Shown piece by piece: positions 24,017-34,200 of a stretch of 64,000 nucleotides of DNA (within the stretch, counting starts at the first letter, position 1; each line of letters opens with the position of its first letter). Both the position numbers and the translations under genes were made by a program. The DNA lies in NCBI RefSeq assembly GCF_011761355.1, contig NZ_JAASRW010000005.1, positions 558,001 through 622,000 on the forward strand, read 5' to 3'. Under the pieces are notes generated by a model. The model saw only the letters and a program-made list of their open reading frames with translations. It made no database searches and was not told the DNA's origin. This DNA comes from Paenibacillus lupini. GTDB taxonomy: Bacteria > Bacillota > Bacilli > Paenibacillales > Paenibacillaceae.

Positions 24017-26077
24017 CTACTTGCCCGCGCCGTTGGTATTGGCGGCGGTTGCATCGCCGCCGTCCGCGCTCGCCTCTACAGCGGCTGCGCGGAAGGATGC
24101 AATCAAATCGTGCTGCACGATTTGATCAGACATTGACAGCTCGGTGCGTGCGTCTTCGACCGCACCGAGGCATTTCCCTACATCGCCCAGCGCATTCGCT
24201 GCGATGTTCCAGCACTTGCCGTTCTCGGCAACCGCATCGCCGGAAGGCATGTAGTAGACGGTGCCGTCGGTGAAGGCGCCGTTACGTTGAACGACCAGCT
24301 TGCTTTGCGGCTGGCTCGTAATAAGCGGCTGACCCAGCAAGGTCATGTCAGCCGTGGAGATGCCAAGCAAGTGCAGAATCGTTGGCGTTACATCCAGCTG
24401 GCCGCCTACATTTGTATGCGTGCCGGCATATTTGCCGTCTGGCAGATGGACGATAAATGGTACTTGCTTCAAGATCATTTCCCGCTGCAAGTCGCTAAGC
24501 GGCTGCCCAAGGAATTTCTCGAACAAGCTCCAGTCCCGGATGGAATTGTCGTGATCGCCGTACATAGCGACTATCGTATTGTCCCATAGACCTTCTGCCT
24601 TCAAGCGTTCAATGAAGGTTCCAAGTGAAGCATCGACATAATGGATAGCCTGCAAATAATCACCCATAAGGGTGCCGTCCAGCTCGCCAACATTAAGCTT
24701 CTTCTCCGAATCCTGTATCGTGAACGGATAATGGCTCGACAGCGTAATAAGGAACGAGTAGAATGGCTGCTGCTGCTGAGCGATAATATCGGAAGATTGC
24801 CGGAAGAACGAAGTGTCTCCAAGCGACCAGCCGATAGGCTCGTCGATTTGGTAGTTCTTTTTACTATAGAACGTGTCGTAGCCTATATTCGCATACATCG
24901 TATTCCGGTTCCAGAAGCCGCCCTCATACGCATGGAATGCTGCAGTCGTGTAGCCGTTATTTTTAAGCGTGCCCGGCATACAGTTGTACTGATGGTTGGC
25001 GTATTGAATAAATACGGAACCACTCATCATCGGCTGCAAAGAGCAGTTGCTCAGGAAGTCCGCATCCGAAGTTCGACCTTGAGCTGTCTGATGATAAAAC
25101 TGGCTGAAATAAGCACTTTCCTTCACCAGCTTATTCAGATTTGGTGTGATTTCCTGACCACCAATCGATTTGCCGATCATGAAGTTTTGGAAAGCTTCCA
25201 TTTGCACCATAATAACATTGCTGCCTTTATATTCCCCAAATGTAGGATCAGATTCAAGCGATTGGCGGTTGTCACCGCGAGCTTGTGTCCAGACGAGTGC
25301 TTCCGCTGTTTCCTCAGCTGAAGCCTGCTCGGAGTCGATCCAGTGCAGCTTCGCGTAGCGGTAAACATCATAGCCGTGGAAACCCACAATCCCCGTTACG
25401 TTATAGAGCGATACATTCCACCAGTTGCCATCGAAGAGGCCTAGTGCCCATGTCTTTTTGGCCTCATTAACGTTACCGATAGACATCGTCATCCCGATAG
25501 CGAAGATCGCTGCGCTTACCGTTACTCGAATGACGATTTTTCGCCAGATCGGAGGGCGCTTGGAGGAGTATCCAAATTCTTGCGTATCCCGGCGAAGATC
25601 AGACCGGCCTTTGAAAATCACATAGACTGCAAACGGAATAATAAGCAGCCAGTCAATGGCAAGCAGAAAATCTTTCGCATGGATCAGCGTACCGATGCTT
25701 TCACCAAGCGAATCTACCTGATTCGCCTGAAGAAGTACAGGTACCGAGATGAAGTCCTGGAAATACCGGTAGTAAATCAAATCCGCATACATGATGAACG
25801 ATAGCAAGATATCCAGTACGATTAAGGCAATAATTCGGCCTCGAGCAGGCAGCCAGAACGTCCAGAATGTGACGAGAGCCAGCGTACCAATGGCTACGAC
25901 TGTGTCGTAGCCATCCATATCCATATTCGGGACATGAACTAATCGGTTGAACCAGAGCTGCTTTAACAACATAACAACAAAAAAGAGTAAAACGTCGACG
26001 CCCTTCAAGTGATTCAACCATTCAAGCGTTGAACGCACAAGACGGCGTGCGGCGTTATGTTCGGTATGGCTTAACAT
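24017..26077 (-). CDS. LtaS-family sulfatase (lipoteichoic acid synthase-like)
   Basis: The 686-residue protein has about five N-terminal transmembrane helices (about 25-215) and an extracellular alkaline-phosphatase/sulfatase-fold domain. The domain has NVIMVQMEAFQNF (metal-binding Glu), the nucleophile Thr336 in GRTSDADF, YGDHDNS and a late H-x-P segment. The family transfers glycerol-phosphate from phosphatidylglycerol to build or prime lipoteichoic acid. The C-terminus has an Ala-rich, low-complexity tail of about 30 residues. The gene lies 21 bases after the RNA methyltransferase gene on the same strand. Confidence 0.93.
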   Translation of the reverse strand: MLSHTEHNAARRLVRSTLEWLNHLKGVDVLLFFVVMLLKQLWFNRLVHVPNMDMDGYDTVVAIGTLALVTFWTFWLPARGRIIALIVLDILLSFIMYADLIYYRYFQDFISVPVLLQANQVDSLGESIGTLIHAKDFLLAIDWLLIIPFAVYVIFKGRSDLRRDTQEFGYSSKRPPIWRKIVIRVTVSAAIFAIGMTMSIGNVNEAKKTWALGLFDGNWWNVSLYNVTGIVGFHGYDVYRYAKLHWIDSEQASAEETAEALVWTQARGDNRQSLESDPTFGEYKGSNVIMVQMEAFQNFMIGKSIGGQEITPNLNKLVKESAYFSQFYHQTAQGRTSDADFLSNCSLQPMMSGSVFIQYANHQYNCMPGTLKNNGYTTAAFHAYEGGFWNRNTMYANIGYDTFYSKKNYQIDEPIGWSLGDTSFFRQSSDIIAQQQQPFYSFLITLSSHYPFTIQDSEKKLNVGELDGTLMGDYLQAIHYVDASLGTFIERLKAEGLWDNTIVAMYGDHDNSIRDWSLFEKFLGQPLSDLQREMILKQVPFIVHLPDGKYAGTHTNVGGQLDVTPTILHLLGISTADMTLLGQPLITSQPQSKLVVQRNGAFTDGTVYYMPSGDAVAENGKCWNIAANALGDVGKCLGAVEDARTELSMSDQIVQHDLIASFRAAAVEASADGGDATAANTNGAGK

Positions 26078-26098
26078 ATATAGTAAAAATCCTTTCCG

Positions 26099-27235
26099 TT
26101 ATTTCCGTGGAGGCAATGGACCAAAGAACTGATAGTAGGTACATTCGATGCGTCCGTTGAACAACTTCCGTTTTTTATCCGCTGGCTTACCAAAATAATG
26201 CTCCATACTCTTCGAAGGGGTAATGGAGAAGAATGACCATGTTGGCAAATACAGAGCAGATCGGCCGAATTGCATCATCGCCATTTCCGCATCCTTGTCA
26301 TCGCCAAGCCGTTCGCCGTATGGCGGGTTTGTGATGATGACGCCATAGTCGCCTTCTGGCTTCATCTTAGCAACAGGCTGTACTTTCAGTTTAATATCTT
26401 TGGCGAAGCCTGCTTTCTTCACGGCAGCTTCAGCGATCTCAATCGCGTGTGGATCAATATCAGAACCGGCAATTTGCAATGGAATATCGTCCTTCACCAG
26501 GTCAAAAGCTTCCTCACGTGCCTCATCCCACAGCTCATGAGGAACTAGCGGCCAGCCTTCAGCGTTAAACGAACGGCGAAGTCCTGGTGCAATGTTCCAA
26601 GCCATCATTGCGGCTTCTATTAGAATAGTGCCTGAGCCGACGAATGGATCATACAGTGGCCGCTCAGGAGTCCAGCGGCTGAGATCAACAAGCGCGGCAG
26701 CCATTGTCTCACGGATTGGTGCTTCTGTCGATACTTTACGGTATCCGCGCTGATGCAGGCCAATCCCTGTCGTATCCAGCGTGACCATGGCCATGTCATT
26801 CATTAGCGTAACTTCAATGACATAGACGCCGCCGTCCTCATGGAACCACTCGGTGCCGTAGCGCTCCTTCATTTTCTCAACTACGGCTTTCTTTACGACA
26901 CTTTGGCAGGCAGGAACACTTGTCAGCTGGGACTTCTGGGAGCGTCCGTTAACAGGGAACTCGCCATCCTCCGGAATCCATTCCGGCCAGTCAAGCGCTT
27001 TTGTTCCTTGGAATAGCTCTTCAAATGTAGTCGCTGGGAACTCGCCCATATTTACAAGGATGCGTCCAGCAGAGCGAAGCCACAGGTTCGTGCGGCAAAT
27101 ATCAATCGGCTGCCCGGTGAAACGGACGCGTCCGTTCTCCACCTGGAGGTCTGTATAGCCGAGATTTTTCAGCTCGCGGGCAACAACCGCCTCCAGCCCC
27201 ATCGGCGCGGTTGCGATCAGATTAATTGTCGTCAT
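26099..27235 (-). CDS. THUMP-domain class I SAM-dependent RNA methyltransferase (YpsC/RlmL-like)
   Basis: The 378-residue protein begins TTINLIATAPMGLEAVVAREL and contains a THUMP domain (about 50-155), then a Rossmann methyltransferase domain with DPFVGSGTILIEAA and the N6-adenine/guanine catalytic motif NPPYGERLG. This matches YpsC-type 23S rRNA methyltransferases. GGGGAG precedes ATG 27235 on the - strand; the frame runs on to 27298 but lacks a ribosome site there. It is divergent from the O-methyltransferase gene. Confidence 0.92.
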   Translation of the reverse strand: MTTINLIATAPMGLEAVVARELKNLGYTDLQVENGRVRFTGQPIDICRTNLWLRSAGRILVNMGEFPATTFEELFQGTKALDWPEWIPEDGEFPVNGRSQKSQLTSVPACQSVVKKAVVEKMKERYGTEWFHEDGGVYVIEVTLMNDMAMVTLDTTGIGLHQRGYRKVSTEAPIRETMAAALVDLSRWTPERPLYDPFVGSGTILIEAAMMAWNIAPGLRRSFNAEGWPLVPHELWDEAREEAFDLVKDDIPLQIAGSDIDPHAIEIAEAAVKKAGFAKDIKLKVQPVAKMKPEGDYGVIITNPPYGERLGDDKDAEMAMMQFGRSALYLPTWSFFSITPSKSMEHYFGKPADKKRKLFNGRIECTYYQFFGPLPPRK

Positions 27236-27270
27236 TATTTCTATTCTCCCCTTACCTGTGAAAACTTGAG

Positions 27271-27299
27271 TTGTATCCACACGGTCAAAATCATACAAT
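27271..27299 (+). promoter_or_regulatory. Putative promoter of the O-methyltransferase gene
   Basis: TTGTAT (27271-27276), a 17-base spacer and TACAAT (27294-27299), in the divergent intergenic region. Confidence 0.55.
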
Positions 27300-27323
27300 C
27301 AAGTATAGGACAAACAGGGTAGC

Positions 27324-27340
27324 TTTTACAAATTGTAAAA
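27324..27340. promoter_or_regulatory. Palindromic operator candidate
   Basis: TTTTACAA-A-TTGTAAAA is a perfect 8-bp-arm palindrome about 20 bases downstream of the expected transcript start and just ahead of the ribosome site of the O-methyltransferase gene. It could bind a dimeric repressor; the identity is unknown. Confidence 0.4.
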
Positions 27341-27360
27341 ATAGAGAGGTTGCGAGAACA

Positions 27361-27987
27361 TTGACAGATGAGCAATATGTAGACGGACTGTATGGCGAGG
27401 ATGAGCAGCTGGTCCATACAAAAAAAGGAATTGCCGACCGCGGCATGCCGGATATCTCAATAGCAGACGGGTACGGCAGATTGCTTACAATGCTGGCAAC
27501 AATGTCAGGAGCAAAGACCGCGCTGGAAATCGGTGCGCTTGGCGGCTACAGCGGGATTTGTATCGCACGAGGGCTGGCAAGCGGCGGTCTTCTTACTTCA
27601 TTAGAATTGAAGGCTGAGTATGCGGAGGTTGCGAAGACGCATATGACAGAAGCGGGCTTTGGTGACTCCGTTGAATATATTGTTGGTGATGCACGTGAAA
27701 GCCTAGTGACGCTGAGAGAAGAAGGTAGAAAATTTGACTTCTTCTTTATTGATGCAGACAAAGAAGGATATCCGGTGTATCTGGAGCATGCAATTGCACT
27801 TTCTAATCCAGGAGCGATTATTATTGGTGACAACATCTTGCTGCGAGGCCGTACGACTGATCCTGCGAAGGAAGGACCGTCAGTTAAAGCGGTTCGCAGC
27901 TTTAACGAGCAGGTTGCGCGCGATGATCGCCTGATGAGCACAGTGCTCCCGGGGTATGATGGACTTGCGATTGCGATAGTGAAGTAA
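27361..27987 (+). CDS. O-methyltransferase (YrrM/TrmR-like)
   Basis: The 208-residue protein has the class I Methyltransf_3 layout: ALEIGALGGYSGICIA as the SAM-binding loop, DFFFIDADKEGY as the metal/SAM motif, and GAIIIGDNILLRG. In this family a divalent metal aids O-methylation; the Bacillus member TrmR modifies tRNA wobble uridine derivatives. The start is TTG 27361, with AGAGAGG upstream; the longer frame from 27271 overlaps the promoter. Confidence 0.87.
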   Translation: MTDEQYVDGLYGEDEQLVHTKKGIADRGMPDISIADGYGRLLTMLATMSGAKTALEIGALGGYSGICIARGLASGGLLTSLELKAEYAEVAKTHMTEAGFGDSVEYIVGDARESLVTLREEGRKFDFFFIDADKEGYPVYLEHAIALSNPGAIIIGDNILLRGRTTDPAKEGPSVKAVRSFNEQVARDDRLMSTVLPGYDGLAIAIVK

Positions 27988-28064
27988 ATGATATGCACAT
28001 GGCACCAGAATGTACAGATTAATGATGCATGACATCGTTAAGAGAATTGTAGAATATACAAACC

Positions 28065-28116
28065 AACAGGCTGTCCCTATGTCATCTATGATGACTTTGG
28101 GGCAGCCTGTTTTTCT
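28065..28116 (+). terminator. Rho-independent terminator after the O-methyltransferase gene
   Basis: AACAGGCTG pairs with CAGCCTGTT, with extra inner pairing CCC/GGG, followed by five T (28065-28116). The remaining 28117-28254 is AT-rich spacer without a recognisable gene. Confidence 0.85.
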
Positions 28117-28254
28117 TGATATATAGTTCTCAAGGCTTACAAACCAATCTTAAAACTATGAAAATAGTATCAGTCTACATGGTAAAAATAGCTAGATTAT
28201 AGTAAGATAGGATTAGTTACAGCAATAAAAAATGCTTGTAGATCGTAGGTGCTG

Positions 28255-28782
28255 ATGATGAAATGGATTCGTTATGGCGCCAAGGAATCGGGTTTAACCT
28301 TGGTGGAGGTATTGGCTTCTCTCGTTGTGTTATCGGTTGTAAGCCTGGTGCTCACCTCTTTCTTCACGAACGCACTTTCATATGCGAAAGGCAATCAAAG
28401 CAAGACTGTCATGGTCAATTTGGCACGCAATGCGTTGTTCTACATGGAGAAGCAGTCTTTTGGACCGATCGAGACTTATTTTTCGAACTCATCAAATATT
28501 AGCTGCCCATTATCCGGCTGTATTGAACCAGTCAGTCAGCTTGTCGAAGATTCTTCCGTTTTACAGCAGATTTTAAATCCCAACATAAACGGCGTGCAAT
28601 ACACGATTTCCGTTATTTATCAAAAAGACATGCGTGACCGTATGCTCAGTAATCCAGACAAGAAAAACATGGCTGAAGAGCTGCTGCCGATTCTCGTGCG
28701 GGTAGAGAAGGCGAACGGTACGGCCAGTGCGCGTAACGCGTCGGAAGTGGAGGGGTATATCGCCAGTGAGAGAGTTCGTTAG
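28255..28782 (+). CDS. Prepilin-like protein (type IV pilin N-terminus)
   Basis: The protein has a short basic leader ending at Gly, then the class III signal SGLTLVEVLASLVVLSVV, with the Glu at +5 of the mature protein. PilD would cut after the Gly. The C-terminal 120 residues are probably a minor-pilin head domain of unknown type; two nearby Cys (ISCPLSGC) may form a disulfide. Starts at 28255 or 28258 are equally possible. The next gene overlaps its end by 17 bases, so the three pilin-like genes form one operon. Confidence 0.87.
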   Translation: MMKWIRYGAKESGLTLVEVLASLVVLSVVSLVLTSFFTNALSYAKGNQSKTVMVNLARNALFYMEKQSFGPIETYFSNSSNISCPLSGCIEPVSQLVEDSSVLQQILNPNINGVQYTISVIYQKDMRDRMLSNPDKKNMAEELLPILVRVEKANGTASARNASEVEGYIASERVR

Positions 28783-29296
28783 AAGATGGCGGAGTGAAGA
28801 ACGCGGTCTGACGCTGGTCGAGCTGATTGCAGCCATGACCTTACTATCTATTGCAGCGGGGATTATTTTCTCGGTAATAACCTTTGGCATAAATACATAC
28901 AACCGGATTGAAACGGAAAATGCCCTTCGGGACGATGCTGATCTGCTGATGTCCTCGATAATAACGGAGCTATATTCTTATGGGCCGGATTCGATAGCTA
29001 TGGATTTGGATTCGGATGGTCTTAAACTCAAGCGGGAGACAGGCAATCCGACAGATCTGATCATTTATTTTCAGGATAAGCAGCTCCATATCGGTGATAA
29101 GACGGTTGATACGAGATCGGAGGTCGGGATGCCTGATCAGGCAACTCCATCGTCGGAGACTTCCTCGATAGAGCTGCAGTGCAGTACAACCGTAACGGAA
29201 TGCAGCAGCGGTCTCATTGCGATCCGGCTGGTGCTCGAGCAAAATCATAACGGTCGTAATCAGCAGCTGACTCTGGAAAGTAAATTCGGGTTTTAG
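28766..29296 (+). CDS. Minor prepilin-like protein
   Basis: The 176-residue protein has a basic leader, ERG cleavage site and LTLVELIAAMTLLSIAAG pilin helix with Glu5. The head domain contains two Cys (QCSTTVTEC). GGAGGGG lies 10 bases before GTG 28766, which fixes the start inside the end of the previous gene. It probably forms part of the pilus tip or priming complex with its neighbours. Confidence 0.87.
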   Translation: MREFVRRWRSEERGLTLVELIAAMTLLSIAAGIIFSVITFGINTYNRIETENALRDDADLLMSSIITELYSYGPDSIAMDLDSDGLKLKRETGNPTDLIIYFQDKQLHIGDKTVDTRSEVGMPDQATPSSETSSIELQCSTTVTECSSGLIAIRLVLEQNHNGRNQQLTLESKFGF

Positions 29297-29308
29297 GGGG
29301 GAAGTTGC

Positions 29309-31060
29309 ATGCCAAACGACAAGGAGCGCGGCTATGCTCTAGTTATGGTCTTGTTTATGATCTTGCTGTTGACGATTCTCGGAACGGCCGTTGTCAGCTC
29401 AACGCTGGGCGGTGCAACACGTGCCGAGACTCGAGAAAATGATGTGCAAAGCCTTCATTTGGCAGAAAAAACGTTAAGCGAAGCAGCTTCTTATCTCGTT
29501 ACGAAGTACGATGGGAGGGAGGATATCTCTCCGGGGGAGCTCTCGCAGCTGATACAAAACGGCATTAATGAGTTGGAATCGCAGACGACAAGTACAAGCT
29601 TGCCGGAAGCTAGCGGGAAAATTACGAAAATCACGACGGAACAAGTGATCGTTGGCGATCAGATAAGCTATAAGCTGAATATGACAGCTGAGGCAGAGGT
29701 TAACCGTGTAACAAGGCGTCTTACTCAGCAGATTACGATAGGGGCGTATCCTGATTTTCTAAATTATGCCTTTGGATCGGAGAACGATGTTATTATTAAC
29801 GGAGCTGCTTATGGGCTTGGCAACATTTATGCCGGTCATGAGTTTCTTATTGATAACACGGCTAAATATGTTTATAACAATGATCCCGATAAAACAAAAG
29901 AAACGAAATATCCTTATTTTGTTGGCGATATTTTTATTCAGAATAAGGATTCGATTAAAGTCTGGGATAAGGTCAGCGGCAAATACCAGCCTTATTCCCT
30001 GATAAATATGACTTTGCAGCAACTTCTTGGGGTGGATAACAGCCGGCTTCAGCTTCGCGATCAGCAAAAGTTTATGTCCATTAACGTAGCAGAGTCCTTT
30101 ATTGATAAGGCAGAGGAAGCAACAAAGGTCGACCGCGATACAATTAAATCCGCAGTAGATTATGCCGTAGATCCGGCGCACATCGGAGAGTCGGGCAGGT
30201 TTGACAAGTTAGCGGCTGTTCTGAAGAACGGGAGTGGAGTCACGACCACAATGGGTTCACCGCCGAAACCAACTTTGCCTACCGATTTGGACGATACCAA
30301 ACTAATGGATGATTATAACAAAGCTTTAGAGGATTATGATGCGTATTTTGTGCAGTTTAACTCATTATCTAATACAGTGCTGTACAACGGAAACCTGGCC
30401 TTAGATGGACTTGACTATAAAAGCTTGATTTATACCGATAATGCAAAGAAGAACCAACATAAATGGCTGATTGTAAATGGAGATTTGATGATTTCGAATT
30501 ACTCCAGCGATCCGCTTGTCGTAAAGGCCAACATTTTGGTAACGGGCAATGTCTTTATCAGCGACCAGTTGAAGGTGGATTCAACAATCTTTACGCTTGG
30601 CAGCACAACGATTGAAGACGCGCAAATTCAAGGCATACAATCCAATGGTGAACGTCAGCAACTGATCCTTATTTCAGATGGACCGGTATTAGTTAATAAG
30701 GTTGATTCTTTCATAAATTTCGGCAAGTATGATCCTAGCAAGACTAACATTCTAGATGCTTTCTTTTATACCGATGAAGATGCGGAGCTTTACGGCGTAG
30801 GTTCAATCTTCTGGTTACGTGGAGGCTTCTTCTCGAAGGGTAATCTAACCATTAACGCCGTGCTTGGTAATGCTTCTGCAGGAGGTTCAGATATTATTTT
30901 TGATGCTAGGCCGCAAAGCTCTCTTACAAAAGAAGACTCACGGTTTATTGTCAACTATGACTATAATTTCTTTGCGAATCAGTACGAAGGCTTGCCGCGC
31001 GTTAAGAAGTTGAGTGTCATTGTAGGAAAAAAACAGCTTGTACAGTCTACGACTTCTTAG
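29309..31060 (+). CDS. PilX-like pilus assembly/surface protein
   Basis: The 583-residue protein begins with a pilin-like hydrophobic helix (ERGYALVMVLFMILLLTILGTAVVSS) but lacks the exact prepilin site with Glu5, as PilX-type proteins do. The long exported region has Asn/Asp/Gly-rich beta strands in the second half (GNLALDGLDYKSLIYTDN, then VKANILVTGNVFISD), suggesting a beta-helix-like adhesive domain. GGGGGGAAG precedes the ATG. It is the last gene of the three-gene pilin set. Confidence 0.82.
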   Translation: MPNDKERGYALVMVLFMILLLTILGTAVVSSTLGGATRAETRENDVQSLHLAEKTLSEAASYLVTKYDGREDISPGELSQLIQNGINELESQTTSTSLPEASGKITKITTEQVIVGDQISYKLNMTAEAEVNRVTRRLTQQITIGAYPDFLNYAFGSENDVIINGAAYGLGNIYAGHEFLIDNTAKYVYNNDPDKTKETKYPYFVGDIFIQNKDSIKVWDKVSGKYQPYSLINMTLQQLLGVDNSRLQLRDQQKFMSINVAESFIDKAEEATKVDRDTIKSAVDYAVDPAHIGESGRFDKLAAVLKNGSGVTTTMGSPPKPTLPTDLDDTKLMDDYNKALEDYDAYFVQFNSLSNTVLYNGNLALDGLDYKSLIYTDNAKKNQHKWLIVNGDLMISNYSSDPLVVKANILVTGNVFISDQLKVDSTIFTLGSTTIEDAQIQGIQSNGERQQLILISDGPVLVNKVDSFINFGKYDPSKTNILDAFFYTDEDAELYGVGSIFWLRGGFFSKGNLTINAVLGNASAGGSDIIFDARPQSSLTKEDSRFIVNYDYNFFANQYEGLPRVKKLSVIVGKKQLVQSTTS

Positions 31061-31073
31061 TACTTTCAATAAA

Positions 31074-31117
31074 AATGCCTCGTTCCCTTTTGTAGGAACG
31101 GGGCATTGTTGTTTTTT
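31074..31117 (+). terminator. Terminator of the minor pilin operon
   Basis: AATGCC and CGTTCC (31074-31086) pair with GGAACG and GGCATT (31095-31107), followed by a T-rich run. Confidence 0.88.
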
Positions 31118-31156
31118 TAGTAACGCAATTACTTCGGATTTATACTAACGTAAAAC

Positions 31157-31198
31157 TAAAAAAGAAGCTGTTCCATTGCCAATGGCATCTGGAACAGC
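31157..31198 (-). terminator. Terminator of the large surface protein gene
   Basis: GCTGTTCCA (31167-31175) pairs with TGGAACAGC (31190-31198), with an inner TGCC/GGCA hairpin. On the - strand it is followed by six T (A run at 31158-31163). Confidence 0.85.
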
Positions 31199-31210
31199 GA
31201 ACTTTTACTA

Positions 31211-34200
31211 TTAGTATTTCTCACCGCTTGATTTTCTTTCCACGATAATTGTGGTCTCTGCGTAGATAGTAGGATCATTTCTGTAAGTAACTCTGACCAC
31301 CACAGTTCCGGTCTTCACACCAGATACACGGCCGGTGCTAGGGTCTACAGTAGCGATTGACGAGTTGCTCGTCGTCCATTGTAAATCCGCCTTAATATTG
31401 ATTTTGCCAACTGCAGGACTGGAGGCAAGGGCTGCAAACAGATCTTTGGATGTGCCGACCTGGATCCGATAAGATTTCTCCAGCTGCAATCTAACCGATT
31501 TGACAGTTACTTCTGCTTCTGAAGTAAAAATCTTACCGCTCTTCGTGCGTATTGTAACTTTTATTTTTGCTTTTCCTGCTTTTTTGCCGGTGAAAGTCAC
31601 AGAATTGCTTGTAGTTGAGCCTTTCGTTGCAGCCTGTCCCGTACTGTCTGTAGATGTCCAACTATAAGAAGCTATTTCATCTCCAGGTATGGTTTGTATG
31701 GCGACAGAAAAAGTTCCATCTGTTCCGAGTTCAATTGTAGTAGGACCCGAAATGACGGGAACGGGATCAATAACTGTAATGGTCGCTGTACCCTTCACTC
31801 CGCTGCCGTCTTGGGCTTGTAAGGTAATCGTAGCTACTCCAGCACCAACGGCAGTTACAAGTCCGGAGTTATCAACGGTTGCTACATTTGAATTGCTGCT
31901 CGGCAGCCAAGTAATCGATTTATCGGTTGCGTCTGTTGGACTTATGACAGGCTCCAACTTATAAGTAGAGCCCACCAGCATCGTTGTACCGGTCATCGTA
32001 ATGGAAGTTACCGGTTTAATAACTTTAATGACCGCTGAGCCTTGGACTCCGCTGCCATCCTGAGCTTGTACGGTAATTGTAGTTTCACCAAGACCAACAG
32101 CGGTAACAAGTCCGGTGTTGCTTACGGTAGCTACGCTTGGCTTGCTGCTTGACAGCCAAGTAACAGCCTTATTTGTTGCGTCAGTCGGACTTACGACAGG
32201 ATTAAGCTGGTAGGTGGAGCCAACTAGCATCGTTGTACCGCTCATAGTAATCGAAGTTACCGGAGTAGGTTTATTAACTGTAATAACTGCAGTACCCGTT
32301 ACTCCGCTTCCATCCTGAGCTAGTACGGTAATCGTAGCTGTTCCAACATCAACAGCTGTCACAAGTCCTGAGCTGTTTACCGTAGCTACGCTTGAGTTGC
32401 TGCTTGGCAGCCAAGCAATCGATTTGTCGGTTGCATCAGTTGGATTTACAACAGGACTAAGCTGATAGGTAGAGCCAATAAGCAAGGTGGTTCCTGTCAT
32501 CGCAATTGAAGTTACTTTTTTATACACGGTCATTGTTATATCTTTCGTGTAAGTGTGGTTCTGGTCCGTAGCAACAGCAAGATGGACGGTAGCTGTTCCT
32601 ACGTTTCTCCCAGTGACGGTGGCCGTGCTGCTTGTTGTCCCGGTTAAGCTTATGTTGTTAGTGCCTGTTGTTACACTCCATTGATAGCTTGTTATTCTCT
32701 CATAATCAGCCGTATACAGGTTCGCGGTCAAGCTAATCGAATCTCCTGTTGCGACTCGGTTCTGACCTACAATATTTAGTCCCGGAACAATGGCCGTAAC
32801 GGCTGCTGTTGCAGTTAATCCGCTGCCATCAGTTGCTCTTGCTGTAATGCGTGCTGTTCCCGCTGCTATGCCTTTTATGATGCCGGTGTTGTCGACGGTT
32901 ACAAGGTCTGTTCGGTCGGATTCCCAAATGAGCGCCGAACCGTAAGTTGCATTAAGCGGTGCAATAGTTGGAATCATTTTCCGGCTGTCGCCGACAAGCA
33001 AAGTTGAATCGGTTAAGCTAAGTGATGTCAGTCTTGTTACGGCTTCAAGAATGTAACCTGGGAATGTTAAGGATCTTGCAGTTTGCTGGCCAATATCGTT
33101 AAACGTAAGGACGGCATTCTGAAGCGGGTACAAGCCGTCAACCGTTGGCTTAACGCCAATCTGGAACGAAACAGGTACTGCTATGTAATTACTGCCGTTT
33201 AAGGTATACGTAATTTGGTTAAGTGTTCCAGAAACCGTGTAGCCGGTTGCTGCTGAGCCGCTACTTGTCCACCCTACAGGCAGGCTAGTGATTTCTAATT
33301 TGGCCGGCAAAATTTCACTAAATTTAATATTCGAAATTTTCATCTGTTCTGCGGACAAAGCTCCGCTTGATGCAATTGGTTTTGGAGTAATGGTATAAGT
33401 GAACGTAGCAGTTGTATTGGTTTGTACCCGGTTATCCTTAACGTTGCTAGATACCGTCCTGCTCAAATCAATATTGGACTCTACTTTAACGATTTTTACA
33501 TTTATCGTTTTGCTAACGATTGCACCGCTTTTATCTATGGCAGTAATATCAATTTTCAGATCGCCACCGTTAGGAAGAGGATTGGCAATCTGTTTATTAA
33601 TCGTCCCGCCGGCAAGCACTGTCTCGTTTTTTAACACATGATCAGTATTGCCGTTATAAGTGAAGTCGACAGATGTCTTCAGCTCGCGATCTCCAAGGTC
33701 AAAGTCATCCACCTGATAGTTCAGCAGAATGTTCTGATACGACGGAACGAAGTTGTTGCTTGTTGAGCTGTATTCAACAGGTGAGTTAACTGTCAGTTGA
33801 GGAGCATGGTTAGATCCTAGATAAGCCCGGTACATCGTATTGACAAAGAGCTGCTGCTCCCAATCCGGGAAGCGGCTGTTCGTGTGTCCGGAGCCTGAGT
33901 AAGTTACATTTCCTTTTGAATACGTATAGTAGGAGTTCCAGCTGTCCCCGGATGTACGTTTGCCACCGCTCATGTTATACCAAGGAATTACGGTGGGATC
34001 TTCCAGATTCAGCGTGTAATACTGATTATGAGTTGTAGCAACTTTAGTTGAGTTGCTCAGCAGGAAAGGGAATTGGGTCAATAAGCCATTGTTTACCTTT
34101 TCTGTAGTAGTTGAAGATTCAGGAGCTCCAAGACCAAGATCAGTCCGAGGAGCGATCTGGCCAGTTATGGTTTGGAATTGATTCAGCCAATTCCGGCTGT

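Noticed and set aside
26270..26548. Open frames opposite the RNA methyltransferase and LtaS-like genes (24.0-27.0 kb, + strand)
   Set aside because: They lack ribosome sites and family features and are explained as shadows of the strongly coding - strand genes.
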